A stretch of DNA of 64,000 nucleotides, taken from assembly GCA_009761415.1 (NCBI GenBank), contig QUOL01000003.1:2761803-2825802 (forward strand), read 5' to 3'. Position numbers and translations under genes: made by a program. This stretch comes from Sarcomyxa edulis. Lineage: Eukaryota > Basidiomycota > Agaricomycetes > Agaricales > Mycenaceae. The notes under the pieces are model-generated. The model worked only from the letters and a program-made list of their open reading frames with translations. It was not told where the DNA came from and did not search any database. Shown piece by piece: positions 46,053-56,905 of this stretch (position 1 is its first letter; each line of letters begins with the position of its first letter).

Positions 46053-49000
46053 CTATGAGACATTATTTGAGTTTTCGAGAAGTTCTTTCAATTCCTCGTA
46101 TTTCCCCGCCTCCATCAGCTCTCGAACGGCCCTCTGTGTCACTTCCCCTTCGATGCCGTAGTCTCGTTCCTCTGCGATATACTCCGAGGTGAAATCGAGG
46201 CGATCCTGTCGGTAATAAAACTTGAGTATCTGTAGGACTTCGATGAAGGCAGGTGACAGTCGGTTTCGTCGGGGGGTACATGTATCCTTGCTAGAAGAAA
46301 ACATCCTCTCACAAGGAACCGAGGAGGCTTGCGCAGGTAGAATATCCATTGCGACTTGAAATAAGAGTCTGAATTCAAGCTCTTTATGCTAAAAGTCGAA
46401 GATCAGTTAGAGGGCTTCAAGCTGGAGAAACTCGGAATAAGACCTACATCCCAGTACCGAACTAAATCTACAGACCGGTGGCAATCAGAGATTACACCAT
46501 CTTCTTCATACCTTCGCAACTCGCGTTCAGCTTCCTTACGGTCGTTCATGGCCTCCTGCCTCTGTAGTTCAGCTTTTTCCGCATCAGATAACAATGGGTC
46601 CGGCGGTGCAGGTGTCGGGTCCAAAGATGTGGTTTGAGACTCGGACCTTGACGAAGCCGAGGTGCTCAAAAGGCTAGCCAATGATGCTGAACGGCGCTGA
46701 GCAGTGGCTAGATCACGCAAGCGATCAAGGCCTCTCGACTGATTTGTCGCAGCAGGCGTTGTTCTCAGTTCGGAAAGAGATGTGGTGCGTGCGAGGGTAC
46801 TGGATTGGCCAGTACGGGCTGCTTTCTTGAGGCGAATATGTCGCTGATATGCAGTCATCTTGTCAATCAACATATTGTACCAGTGAGAAACTTCAGGCTA
46901 AGTCGTACAGATGTCAATGGAACGTACCGCTTCGAGCATCCATTCTCTTGCTTGCGTGACCTCATGAGCACTCCAGTGAGCAGTCATCCACTCAAATTTC
47001 ATCGAAGGATTGAGAACTAAGGATACATTAATGGTCAGCTAACATATACTTAAATAGAATGTTATATCTTACTCATTGCTAGTGCATACACTCGCGTCGA
47101 ACGAGACTTGTGAATATATTCTTCGAGTTTTGCGAGACCAACGGATATGTAGTGGGAAAGTTCTGGAATACGCGTCTTCATTGCTTCCCAAGCGACGAGA
47201 AGACTCTCGTATACTGGTAGGGCCATGGAGAGCGTCGGAGTTCGTTCCGAACAAAGCAGCTCTTGAGCTGCATTCGGGATACCAAAGATCTGATGAATAT
47301 CCCCCACAACAGCGATCGACGCGGGGCTGTGGAGGTGAGACACCAGGTCCATATTGCGTGGTCGTCGAATAAAGAATTCAATGGCCTGAAATGCCTAATA
47401 ATCAACATAAGGTTTTAAAGAAGACTGAGCAATGAAAACGTACAAGGTATAAGTCAAGAATGCGCCCCAACATGTTGAAAGTTGACGACCACCTCGTCTC
47501 ACAGTCACGGAGAAGTTGAAGTTCGGGAAGCTGAATCGATTTACCGTTGATTTTCCAGTCTCCGGATTTGTTACCGTCGATAATGGCTTGCTTCAAGTCT
47601 TCTCGGCGTTGACCCGATGCTCTGCATGCAGCGACCAGTTCCCGGCAGCGGCGGATCGGTCGTGTTTCCAATACCTTGGCGTACTTTTGAAGCTCCGTCG
47701 CACGCGCCGGATCACTGGAAGATTGGAGCACTGGATACATCGGATTTTCATCCAACTCCTCCATCACCCGCTGTGTTGCGATGTTGATGACATGCGGGAA
47801 GCAGCTAAAATAAATTGATTACTGCACTGGACAAAAAACTGAGAAAAACTAAATACCGGATACGGTTACCATCAGCGTCATACTCAATGTTGTCGGCTTC
47901 AAGTAGTTTCTCGAAGCAGTCCATGTGGGTGTTGTTAGTACCTGCATTGTCCATCGTACTTTGTCCAAGCTGCCAGTTCAGCGAATGTGAGTTTCGAGGG
48001 TTTACAAGATAGGTTTCGGACCGAGCATACCTTCTTTAAGATGCCAGCAGCCTTGAGCAGATCATAGAATACTTTTGCAGTATGCTCACCAGCATGTGAG
48101 CCAGCTACGTGACGAAAGGCGAGAAGAGACGCCTTCAGTTCTAGCCGCCCATCATCGTCGCGAGCCATGTAGTGTGCCGTCACCCCCATGAATCCATAGA
48201 GGTGACTCGGGTCACTCCAAAGGTCCATTGTTGTGGACACGCGGCCGAGAGCATGCTGCCAAAACAGTGCCCGTTAGAATATCAAGACCTATAAGTCATC
48301 CTGCATCTTACCTGAAGCTTGAACGTCATTTTTTGATACACTTTGTTGTATTCCGCAAAGATCAAGTCCTTCATTTGCGTCCGGTGGGGAATATCTTCTT
48401 CACTAACATTGTCACCGAGGTACGCAATCAACTCTCGAAATTCTGGATTTTCGACTACATTGATTGACTAGATACAAAGGCAGTCAGCATCAACATACGC
48501 AAGGGAAGTTCAATAAAAGTACCTGGTCATCGGCTACAATCCACCGCATTAGTAGTTCCCGAAATCGAGCCATACTGAAGTCTTCGCGTTCGCTGGTGGC
48601 TTCTTTGCTAGATGACCCGAGCTCATTCGAATGTTTTAGGTTTTCAATTCTGCAAGTGCCGGTGTAGATATCGTTGTGGTATTTCTTGAGGTGAAGGCGA
48701 ATGGAGGATGTCATTCCGTCGCCATTACGCCAGACGTGCCATTTGTTTCTGAGTATTGCGAGTAAGTAATGAGTAGTCACTCAAAGCGAAACGGCAGGAC
48801 TTACGTGCACAATTTGCAGCCAATGTAAGGTGTTGACGGTTTTTCGAACAATGAGGGCTCGTGAGTAGGCCAAACTTTTGGTTCTTGGCTTTCCTTTAAC
48901 GCGCGGACAAAGTACCAGCAGTCGGTTGCGTTGGCGGCGGAACTGCGCTTCTTTCGTGGTGCATATGCCGTCTCGGGAGGGACTGTTGGCAAGTCCGACA

Positions 49001-49601
49001 GTGTGGTTTCGGTGCGATCAATCGATTCAGACTGTTGCGAGTTGAGAAGTGAGGTTGTCGAAGGAGGATCTAAATTAGATGTGGATTCCGCGTCGGATGG
49101 TCCTACACCGCAGATAGCGGCAACCGAAGGTGGTCCGGCAGGTACAACAATCTGTCTGCGTCGTTTTCTGGTGGTGGATCCAGAGGTATTACTACCTTGT
49201 TTACGCTTTGTCGGTGCTGCAGACGCGTCGTTGACGAAAAACGGTGTGTTGTCTTGCAAAGCGCCGTGGTAGCTTGAGGTCTGAGGCCCAGCCGGGTACT
49301 GATATCCAGACGGCAGAGGGTAGAACTGCTGAGGGAAATGGAGCTGTTGGGAGCGAGGATCTGCGGGGCTAATCGTCGCAGGTGCAGGAATTTGCGGGAA
49401 TGAAGGGTGCTGCCAACCAGGTAATAAGCCCGAGCTGATGCTGTGTGGAGCTTCCTGGGATGAGAGATATGGATTTATCCCAGGATAGGATGCGAACGTG
49501 CATTGCTGAGTAACACGTTCAGGCTGTTGGGGTTGCGCTGTGATGAGGACTGCGGCGCTAGGTGCGAAATAGTTTCTGCAACCTAACAGTAGTTCGTCCA
49601 C
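46053..49601 (-). CDS. hAT transposase, multi-exon, start not identified
   Basis: Segments in order on the minus strand: a long Gln/Ser/Pro-rich N-terminus; a BED-type zinc finger split by an intron (CKLCT, then SSIRLHLKKYH); the catalytic-core start MDLWSDPSHLYGFMGVTAHY (D of the DxW motif); LLRDCETRWSSTFNMLGRIL (the RW motif of hAT cores); a Ser/Arg linker; and the C-terminal dimerisation domain LDILPAQASSVPCERMFSSS with RRNRLSP. Ends at TAG 46053-46055. The long first frame begins at GTG (49601) with no in-frame ATG upstream that I can see, so the 5' exon is missing or unrecognised. Several short introns separate the pieces. Activity cannot be judged, but the core motifs are present. Confidence 0.75.
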
Positions 49602-49995
49602 TAAGGGTTTAGGTGACGTTTGTTTGAGGGGATTTGTACTTGACGGTAATACCTAAATGCTCGAGGTTTTTATAAGTAAATATAATGGAGAGGTCTAAAT
49701 GACCTCTGTGAGAATTATAATGCGACGAGAGGAAGCCCTCTCGAATTTAGAGGTAAAGGAACTGGGAGTGAACGACTTAGCCGATCGGTTTACGGTCGCA
49801 GCAATAGTTTGTTCGGATTTGGGAGATTTCAGAAAGGCGATCGGTCGAAGCAATTCGTTAGAAGGTGAGAAGTGAGCTACTTCTCCTTGTATAGGATGGG
49901 TTTGTTGATTATTTCGTTCGTACAGAGATGGGGGGGGTCTACCCTTTAGCTACCGTAATGTATTTTACAAGTCCGGTATAAGTATTCCTCGCCTC

Positions 49996-50271
49996 TTGCG
50001 ATTAGGGGTTCGCCTTTCCACCCCTCGAGGCCTATTTCCGATAAAGAACGATGCACGCAGCATGAACCGGATATTGGTTCCACCGGGAGAACGTCCGTTA
50101 AAATTGGTAGAGCGTATTTCGAATGCAGACTTTTCGTTTCCGATCGGTTGTGTCGAAGGGCAACCCCTTATTGTCGCTATGTCGGTCTTTGGCGAATTTC
50201 CTACCGAATCGGCCGCTTTACTGGATCGGTCGATCGGCCAATTCTTGGAATCGGTCGGCTACGAGCCATAA
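49996..50271 (+). pseudogene. Truncated member (P0) of the tandem paralog family
   Basis: The frame ends FPTESAALLDRSIGQFLESVGYEP, which lines up with the exon-2 motif of the six intact genes downstream (for example IPAEATIMLERALIVIDRVGFY in P2). No exon 1 with the LRPM-type motif can be joined upstream, and the protein stops soon after the motif. Most likely a decayed copy at the edge of the array. Confidence 0.5.
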
Positions 50272-50960
50272 TCCTTGGGTAGAGACGACAATCGGTCGTT
50301 CCTGGAACAGCATGTCGCGTTGAATAGTGTTACACATATGCTTCATCTTGTCTTGATAGATCCATAATTTAGAATCGCTTGGTGAATGGGTCAACCGATC
50401 GGCCAGTGCAAAGGATTGGTCAGTCGCGCGCTCGAAATCTTAAGCCGGGATAAACTGGTCGGCCATTTAATTGGATCGGCCAATCGGCCATGATATCATC
50501 TGCATGGATAAGTTCCGTAACTCGAAATTGCCGAGTGACTAGGTTGGCCGATCGGTCAGCACATAGGATCGGTCAGTCGCGGGTTCGAATCATTGGATGG
50601 AAACGACGATCGGCTACTCCTGGGACAGCATGTCGCGTCGAATGGCATTACACATGCGTGTCATCTGCACGGATAAGATCCGTAACTTGAAATCGCTGGA
50701 TGACTAGGTCGGCCGATCGGTCAGTGCATAGGATCGGTCAGTCGCACGTTCGAGTCCTTATACCAAGATAAGTGTCGGCCGATCGGTTGGTGCATATTAT
50801 CGGTCGGTTGCGCGTTCGAATCCTTAGACCAAGATAAGTGTCGGCCGATCGGTTGGTGCATATTATCGGTCGGTTGCGCGTTCGAATCCTTAGACCAAGA
50901 TAAGTGTCGGCCGACTTTGTAACCGAACCTTCTACAGAAAGCGATCGCGTTTGGCCTCCT
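50272..50960. repeat. Nested tandem repeats with tRNA-like A/B-box segments
   Basis: A 66-bp unit starts at 50765 and 50831 (near-identical) and partly at 50897. More diverged units begin around 50380, 50543 and 50700, and a larger unit (beginning with a CAGCATGTCGCGT segment) occurs at about 50307 and 50627. Each 66-bp unit contains GGCCGATCGGTTGGTGC, like the D-arm/A-box of serine- or leucine-type tRNA genes, and about 35 nt later GTTCGAATCC, the T-arm/B-box core. No unit folds into a full tRNA by eye. They may derive from a tRNA-like SINE or simply converge. Confidence 0.6.
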
Positions 50961-51674
50961 ACTAAGTCGATCGGCAACGTTCCAATTCGAATTCGTAGGA
51001 TAGGCCTTGGTCTTACATTGTCGGCAGCGATAGCCAGGTCTCGGATCCTTTCGGCGACCGATCGGCTGATAGATAGGGAAGTTCGTCAATTGTGTATCAG
51101 GAGTGATAGGCTAGGCCACCAGGTACGTGTGGGCGCAAGGTACAAGGAGTGATAGGAGCGTGTGTGTGGATTGGGCGATCGGTATTTCCAGAGGAAAATG
51201 CGTTTTGGCAGGGAGTTCATGGGTAACTGTATGACGGACGGGATCTTTTTAGGAGTCGTGGAGTCGTCTATTGGAAACTTCAGTCGTGATTCCTTCTAGA
51301 CTGTCGTTAATTTTTCTGGTGACTGGTTGAACTCTTCATCTGTGGGAATACAGGGGTAATGGCTGAGGAAAGTCGTCAAAGCGTGAACGCAGTACTGAGC
51401 GGGTAGGTGAGGGATGGTCTTTCGGGGAGAAACCTAGATCGGCATGGGGTTAATGTCTTCGTACTCATGAAATGGATAGGAACTAGGATGTCGCAGGCTA
51501 GGGATGTTCACATCCTCACACTCCATCCTAACTTTTGAACATCGACCGTCCTCGGTCGATCAACCAGATCAGGGAACCCGTAGGCAGAGGACCAGAGGGC
51601 AATCGCCGGGGTCCCGAGGGTCCTGTGGCACGCATAAAAGCGGCAGGCCGATCACGAAGTAGACGCCGCTCATC
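50961..51674. other. Spacer between repeats and paralog P1
   Basis: No supported gene. CGATCGG motifs go on at lower density. Open frame 50904-51152 shares no clear motif with the paralog family. Confidence 0.4.
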
Positions 51675-52487
51675 ATGGATTCCGTCGCTATAGAGCTTTT
51701 TGCTGACCTCTCACTCGACCTGGAGGGTATCGACCCCGAAATATCGAAAAATACTTTCCGTCGGTATCTACGCGTTAATCTCCGGTCCATGGTCAACATC
51801 GTCTTCTGTACACTGTTCCAGGACAGGATCGGCAACGAACTTCATGAAGAATTTACGCCGCGTGGGGTAGAAGTTATTTGTAAGCACGTTCGGATTATAT
51901 GCGATCACCTAGTGAGCACAGTCGGTCGAACACCAGGACCCGAAACTAACCCTGCACTGTAGTCATTTATCCTCCGCCTGCGTTGGACCATTGAAAATCG
52001 GTATCGCGATAACAAGGAGCCGATCCCCACAGAAGCAACAGCGCTCGTCGTCCTGACTCGCCGATTTGTGTATGTTATTGGTTTCACACACGATACCCTA
52101 GTGGAAGAGGCTAGTAGGATATACAGTGATCTGCAGTTCCTAGAGCTGTATGCGCGTCGATCTCGGTCGGGAGTAAACTTGGACTACATGGAGGCCGATC
52201 CATCGAACATGTTATGTGCGGCCATCGAGGAGTTTCAACCAAGACTATACGGCGATCGCATTAGCCTTACTGGCGAAATTCTACACACCAATCTGCAGGT
52301 CGCGCGTCGCACTCTACCTTTCCCGGGCCGACGGGAAGAAGAGGGAACCGTCGCCACTGACAGCGATACAGAAATGGGCGAAGAGATTCGCGGAGGGGAA
52401 GAGGCAGTTGACAGGCCATCTCTGAATCGGGAGACAGACATAGAGACAGCTCGTGAGTGGAACGCTCACCGCCGGTCCGCGGTTTAA
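51675..52487 (+). CDS. Tandem paralog P1, unrecognised family
   Basis: Two exons (51675-51911, 51963-52487), phase-0 intron, 253 residues. Exon 1 carries the RRYLRVNLRSMVNIV version of the family motif (L-R-x-M-x2-I) and ends CDHL. Exon 2 begins SFILRLRW and contains IPTEATALVVLTRRFVYVIG, the shared P-x-E-A motif, followed by a long helical-looking stretch and an acidic/Arg tail. No signal peptide, membrane segment or known domain. Alternative reading of the 51675 start is unlikely because the ATG is followed directly by conserved exon-1 sequence. Function unknown; belongs with P2-P6. Confidence 0.68.
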
Positions 52488-52765
52488 ATGACTAATGTTT
52501 CTCAAGGGATTGCCCAACTAATCGCAAGTGCCGAAGACGGAATGCCGCGACTAGTGGTCGCACGGAACGGCTGAAAAAGGGGTTACTGCAATCGGTCCTT
52601 CGGGGAGAGGGTTTCTTGGAAGGGAGAGGTAGCCGATCGGGGGCACAAAAATTATTCCATGGAAAAAGCCGGATTTCCAATCCGTAGTTGGTATAAAGGT
52701 CGTCCAGGAGTGGCTTGATATCTAGAATACAGCGCCTTCCCGTGCCGTGAAAAATCCCCGTTAGA

Positions 52766-53315
52766 ATGAATCCCAATCACTCTCTCCTAACGGAGTTCTT
52801 CTCTTTGTACGTTCGTATCGACCAATCGGCCAGCGTCGCAGCACGCGAAACCATTCCTGAATTCTTCGAGCACCGCCTTCGACCAATGTTCAGTATTATA
52901 GAGAGAATCCTACCGCACCCGGTGATGTTCTTGCCGACCACGTCGTTCAACCCGATCGCGGAGTATAGCGTTCCACGCCATCTCATGGCGTTCTTCTTAT
53001 CCAACATCGTGCGTCGAAAAGTCCTCTTCAAACGTTCTGCAGGGGAGCTAACCGCTGGTAAAGGCCATGATAATCGATCACAGAGAAAACACAGTATCCG
53101 ATACAGGATCCGTCGATCGGCAAATTCCCGCCGAGGCGACAATCATGCTCGAACGAGCCCTGATTGTCATAGACAGAGTCGGCTTCTATGAAGACTGGAA
53201 AGACGACGCGAACAACTTCTACGTAGCCCTCTTGGGGAAGCTGAAAGCTGAGGCAGAGGAACTGGGCAGGACACTGATCGGCCATGGCCAATATCCTGAT
53301 TTTGATCAAGGCTGA
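52766..53315 (+). CDS. Tandem paralog P2, unrecognised family
   Basis: Two exons (52766-53008, 53064-53315), phase-0 intron, 164 residues, the most compact copy with P4. Exon 1 has EHRLRPMFSIIERILP and ends FLSNI. Exon 2 begins AMIIDHRE and has IPAEATIMLERALIVIDRVG then a charged helix (LGKLKAEAEELGRTL). Both intron position and motif spacing match P3-P6. Nothing suggests an enzyme; the pattern is of a small all-helical protein. Unknown function. Confidence 0.68.
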
Positions 53316-53611
53316 AATTCTACCAATACCGGAACCGGCAAGCGATCGCTTTTCTCAGTCGAGGAGAGAGGGTCCAGGCAGGAGAGGCAGACGATTAGAT
53401 GAACGATGTCGATCCAACGGCAGGTGACGGGGTCTCGTAGATACCTCTCAGTTGGAATAATAGTGGAATAATTACCTGAGCCAGTCCAGGACACGCGACG
53501 CGATCGAGCGGCAGTGGCGTCCACAAAGCCCCACAGGTCCAAACATGCGGCGGTGCTTCAAAAATTTTCCTATATCTCCTATAGACACGTCGATCTCCTG
53601 TATCCTTCGTA

Positions 53612-54297
53612 ATGGCGTCGTCAAAGCAGTGGAACTTTGAAGGTAACCAGAAGATACAGCAATTTGTCCAAGTTGCTCTACCCGATCGGCAAAACCTTGG
53701 ATCAGAAAACGAGCTTAGAAACTTCCTTGCGGAGCACGTCCGCCCTTTGTTAGCCTATATCGCTGCCGTCGTGCCCCTGCCCTTGCCCGAAACGAGAAGC
53801 GATCTCTACAAAATGAAGGAGAACCAAGGCGTCCACAACGCCCGGTGGATGGTTAAGCAAATAACCGAAATCCTGGTGCGTCTAGCGATCAGGACAAGGA
53901 AGCCGAGTGCGACTTTTGACTTTTCTGGCTTCAGGCGGCAGTCCAAGAGATCAGACGTCACAAACGCAGCGACGGCCAGCCTATACCAACCCTTCCCGTC
54001 GAGGCTCAGTATATGTTGAGGGCAATCCTCGGCCTCATTCAAGCGATCGGCCTCAACGGTGAACCTTGCATTCCCACTAGGACACCTATCGCCTATCAAA
54101 TAGTCAGAGACATGTTGGACGAGGTCGAGGTTAGAAAGATAGCCGAGCAGACGTTTGCAGATTTCAAGGGGTACGACAAGGGAGGCTGGCCACTAGATAA
54201 TGCAATACATGGCGTACCGATCGGCGCGTTCCAAACTGAAGGTGCGGCCGATCCATGCTTTCGCGTGCCGATCGAGATTGACAAGTTGCAACTATAA
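53612..54297 (+). CDS. Tandem paralog P3, unrecognised family
   Basis: Two exons (53612-53875, 53935-54297), phase-0 intron, 208 residues. Exon 1: AEHVRPLLAYIAAVVPLPLP, ending KQITEIL. Exon 2: AAVQEIRRHKR, then LPVEAQYMLRAILGLIQAIG and a C-terminal extension with GYDKGGWPLDN not seen in P2 or P4. Same strand and spacing as its neighbours (about 300 bp between genes). Family function unknown. Confidence 0.66.
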
Positions 54298-54350
54298 AAG
54301 GACCTGTAGTTGGATCGCCAGAATAACGTACTCTTCAGCATTGTTCAGGA

Positions 54351-54885
54351 ATGGCGTCCAATAATGCGACAGAATTTGCCCTGTTAACCTTGCCATCGTC
54401 CTCCTTCGTCCCGACGTTCGTACCGATTGAGGGATTTCACGGATTCCTTCATTATCGGCTCCGCCCGATGCTTTACCTGATAGAGCGCGAATACAACACC
54501 GCCAGTATCAACCTTCATTCAGATGCTATGGTCGCGCAAGCCGCACTATCTGTCGCTCGTACACATTTCATCAGATTCCTCGCGCACTTGGTAGGTCAGT
54601 GTCGATCCATCGTTCGAGAAGATCGCTCATGCACAGCAGGCCCTCATCCTAGATTACCGATCGCGCACAGTTGCTAGCGGACTCCGCAACACCGTGCGCA
54701 TCCCAACCGAAGCGCATAACATGGGGTCACGCGCACATCTCTTGTTAATTGCCCAGGCAGATTCCCTCGGCCTATCTTCGACCGTTATTACAACTTTTCG
54801 GAATATGACAGCGAGCTTTGCATTTTACACGCGGCATGTCGTTGCCAGGGGAAACGGACAAGTCGATTATCCCGGATACCAGTAG
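54351..54885 (+). CDS. Tandem paralog P4, unrecognised family
   Basis: Two exons (54351-54590, 54637-54885), phase-0 intron of 46 nt, 162 residues. Exon 1 has HYRLRPMLYLIEREYN and ends IRFLAHL. Exon 2 begins QALILDYRSR with IPTEAHNMGSRAHLLLIAQ, a variant of the P-x-E-A motif, and ends PGYQ. It starts only 53 bp after the P3 stop, so its promoter must be very short or overlap P3. Confidence 0.64.
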
Positions 54886-55169
54886 AAGAGAAAGCCAAAA
54901 GAGCGTGGAGATAACGCATTAGGTGACGAAACGAGGGCGATGTCCTAGCTGGAGCAGCGATCGGCATATCATGCGGTACAATGTCAGCGAGGAGCGAGCA
55001 GAGTCGATAGCCTCGCTCTACGATATACTTGAAATAAAAACGATTTCACAGCCGATCGGCTCGAATCTTTTTTCACAGCATCGGCCGATCTTGTCCATTC
55101 GAGGTGTTCGGCGTCGAGTATAAGAGCAATATCATCGCGACCGACTGCTGTCAATATCGCAGACCATAC

Positions 55170-55907
55170 ATGGACCCCCTTAGTATAGCCATACTCGACG
55201 TTCTCGTCAAGGACGCCAGCTTCCATTGGATCAGTAACGATGAGAGTGCCGATCGCTTCCTTCGTCGGTACCTTCGTCCCATTATCGGCCTTGTCGCATC
55301 CAAAATCTTTCCCGTACTCGACCCAAGTGGCGAGTTCCCGTCCCTCTCTGAGGTCGATCGCACATCCTTTGCCAGCTCCATTCGATCGGTCATGAAACTG
55401 TTGGTGCGTACGCCGATCGGCCCTCGATCGGCCCTTTTCTGACCTAGACAAGTTTTTTAGATTGTATTCTGGAACGCGCGCAACCGTGTCTCAGATGCCG
55501 ATTTAAACAAGAACCGGGTTCCATCCGAGTCCGGTCAGATGCTAAGCGATCTACGCCTTATATGGAGGGCAGCCGATCGCTCCGAATTCGTTTTTGAGGG
55601 CAGCGATACATGGAGGGAGAGATCGGTAGAGATCCTTGTTGAGCTTAGCCGATTGGCTGCTCTCAACTACAGCCAAGCCACAGACCCTTTCGACTGGCCT
55701 CAGTACGGCTTCGCTCGCGAGCCATCGCCAGACTACGATGTAGCGGCCGATCGGTTCGGTGCCTGGGGAACCGATGGAGGATACGAAATGAATGGTGACG
55801 AGGGGAACGGCTGGGGCGATCAATCGGATTCTTACGAGATGTGGCCGGCCCCGAACGGAGTATCGTCCGAGGACGACCCAGGCGTGAGCGACGCTGAATT
55901 CGAATAA
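55170..55907 (+). CDS. Tandem paralog P5, unrecognised family
   Basis: Two exons (55170-55403, 55461-55907), phase-0 intron, 226 residues. Exon 1 has RRYLRPIIGLVASKIFP and ends SVMKLL. Exon 2 begins IVFWNARNR with VPSESGQMLSDLRLIWRAA, then an acidic, Trp/Gly-rich tail (NGDEGNGWGDQSDSYEMW, SSEDDPGVSDAEFE) unlike the other copies. The intron contains two CGATCGGCCC segments. Unknown function; the tail suggests a different partner from P1-P4. Confidence 0.65.
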
Positions 55908-55952
55908 ATAGAGAGTGTAACCCGGTCTTGATTCAAAAATCCCTGTACCGCG

Positions 55953-56905
55953 ATGTCATTTTTACTTCGCTTATCGGCGAACAAATTCGCAGAGGACCCA
56001 AGTGACACCAGGGGCGCTCCTCCACAAGACATGGCCACCCTTTGGTCCGCCTCAATTCGGCACCTTCTAGGCATTGTTCATTTATCGACCGTCGACCGCG
56101 CGACCAGCGCGATTGCCATTGAAGAACGCCTTTGGATAAGAACCGTTATCGCCAAAGTGATTAATTATGTTGTAAGCCGATCCAGTATCCAGGCGCTTCC
56201 CTTGTTGATACTGAGGAGCGACAATGCTCAGCATCAAGCTATGAAGTTACGAATCGCTCAAGCGATCCAGGCGGGGGATTGGCGGACAGTCGACGTTCCC
56301 GCCGAGGCGACTCTCTCGGTAGCCATGCTCGAATACTTTATTCGGGAGTTCGGCTTCGAAGGTGATTATGTAGGGGTCAATGTCAGAAATGTCGGCTTTC
56401 TGTTAAACGGGTTGAAGTGCGATCTTATAGCCCAGGTATGCCCAAAGCTGTCTATGACCAATCGGCCTTACTGATCTCTGCCTACTTCAAGCCCGGATAC
56501 GCATCGTCCGCCATCGACTTCCAGGGTTATAGTTTTTCGGATACTTTCGCACGGTATGGTGCCGATGAGGGAATGAAGGAAAGACAGATAAATGACTTGC
56601 TTAAGTCGAAGGCGATCGGTCAAGTCGATCCTGGAACGATTGATCCCGGAATGCCCTTTCTCCCATACGTGCGCCAGTTCCCCACAAAGGATGGACACGA
56701 AGAGGTACTGTTACACGGGGCGGTTCCCGCACCTGTTCGCAATTCGAGCGGCACCAACAATACGTTCGGTCGGCCATTGATACCTGATGCCAGAGGGCCA
56801 GGTCTCGCCGGTCCGTCAGGCGGTCGGGAAAGGTTGCCGCGCCGCGGTCCTAGGGAAAACCCTCATTGCCGATCCGCTCCTAGTCGCCAGGCCAGCCGAT
56901 TCTAA
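55953..56905 (+). CDS. Tandem paralog P6, extended by an extra exon
   Basis: Three exons (55953-56171, 56232-56435, 56492-56905) give 278 residues. Exon 1: SASIRHLLGIVHLST, ending VINYV. The first intron is the family intron; it is 60 nt and open, so a retained form would add 20 residues in frame. Exon 2: HQAMKLRIAQAIQAG, VPAEATLSVAMLEYFIREFG. The third exon adds a Gly/Pro/Arg-rich tail (GPGLAGPSGGRERLPRRG). P6 begins 45 bp after the P5 stop, and the zinc-cluster gene follows on the same strand. Confidence 0.6.

Larger units (their letters stand above)
45844..49620 (-). mobile_element. hAT-superfamily DNA transposon
   Basis: The left end is defined by a likely terminal sequence TAGTGTTGCCGCGAGGTG followed by many short CGAGTT/AACTCG sub-terminal motifs. 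The transposase inside is on the minus strand. I could not find the matching inverted terminal repeat on the right before the CGATCGG-rich block begins near 49.78 kb, so the right boundary is approximate and the element may be truncated or interrupted there. Confidence 0.72.

Noticed and set aside
45844..49780. A complete hAT element with both inverted terminal repeats
   Set aside because: I looked for the complement of TAGTGTTGCCGCGAGG on the right flank and did not find it before the CGATCGG block, so completeness is not claimed.
50779..50840. True tRNA gene in the 66-bp repeat
   Set aside because: A-box- and B-box-like segments are present, but I cannot form a seven-pair acceptor stem or a convincing anticodon arm by eye.
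50765..50930. Regular 66-bp repeats as a CRISPR array
   Set aside because: Units are contiguous near-identical tandem copies with no unique spacers, in a eukaryotic genome with introns and transposons. They are satellite-like repeats.
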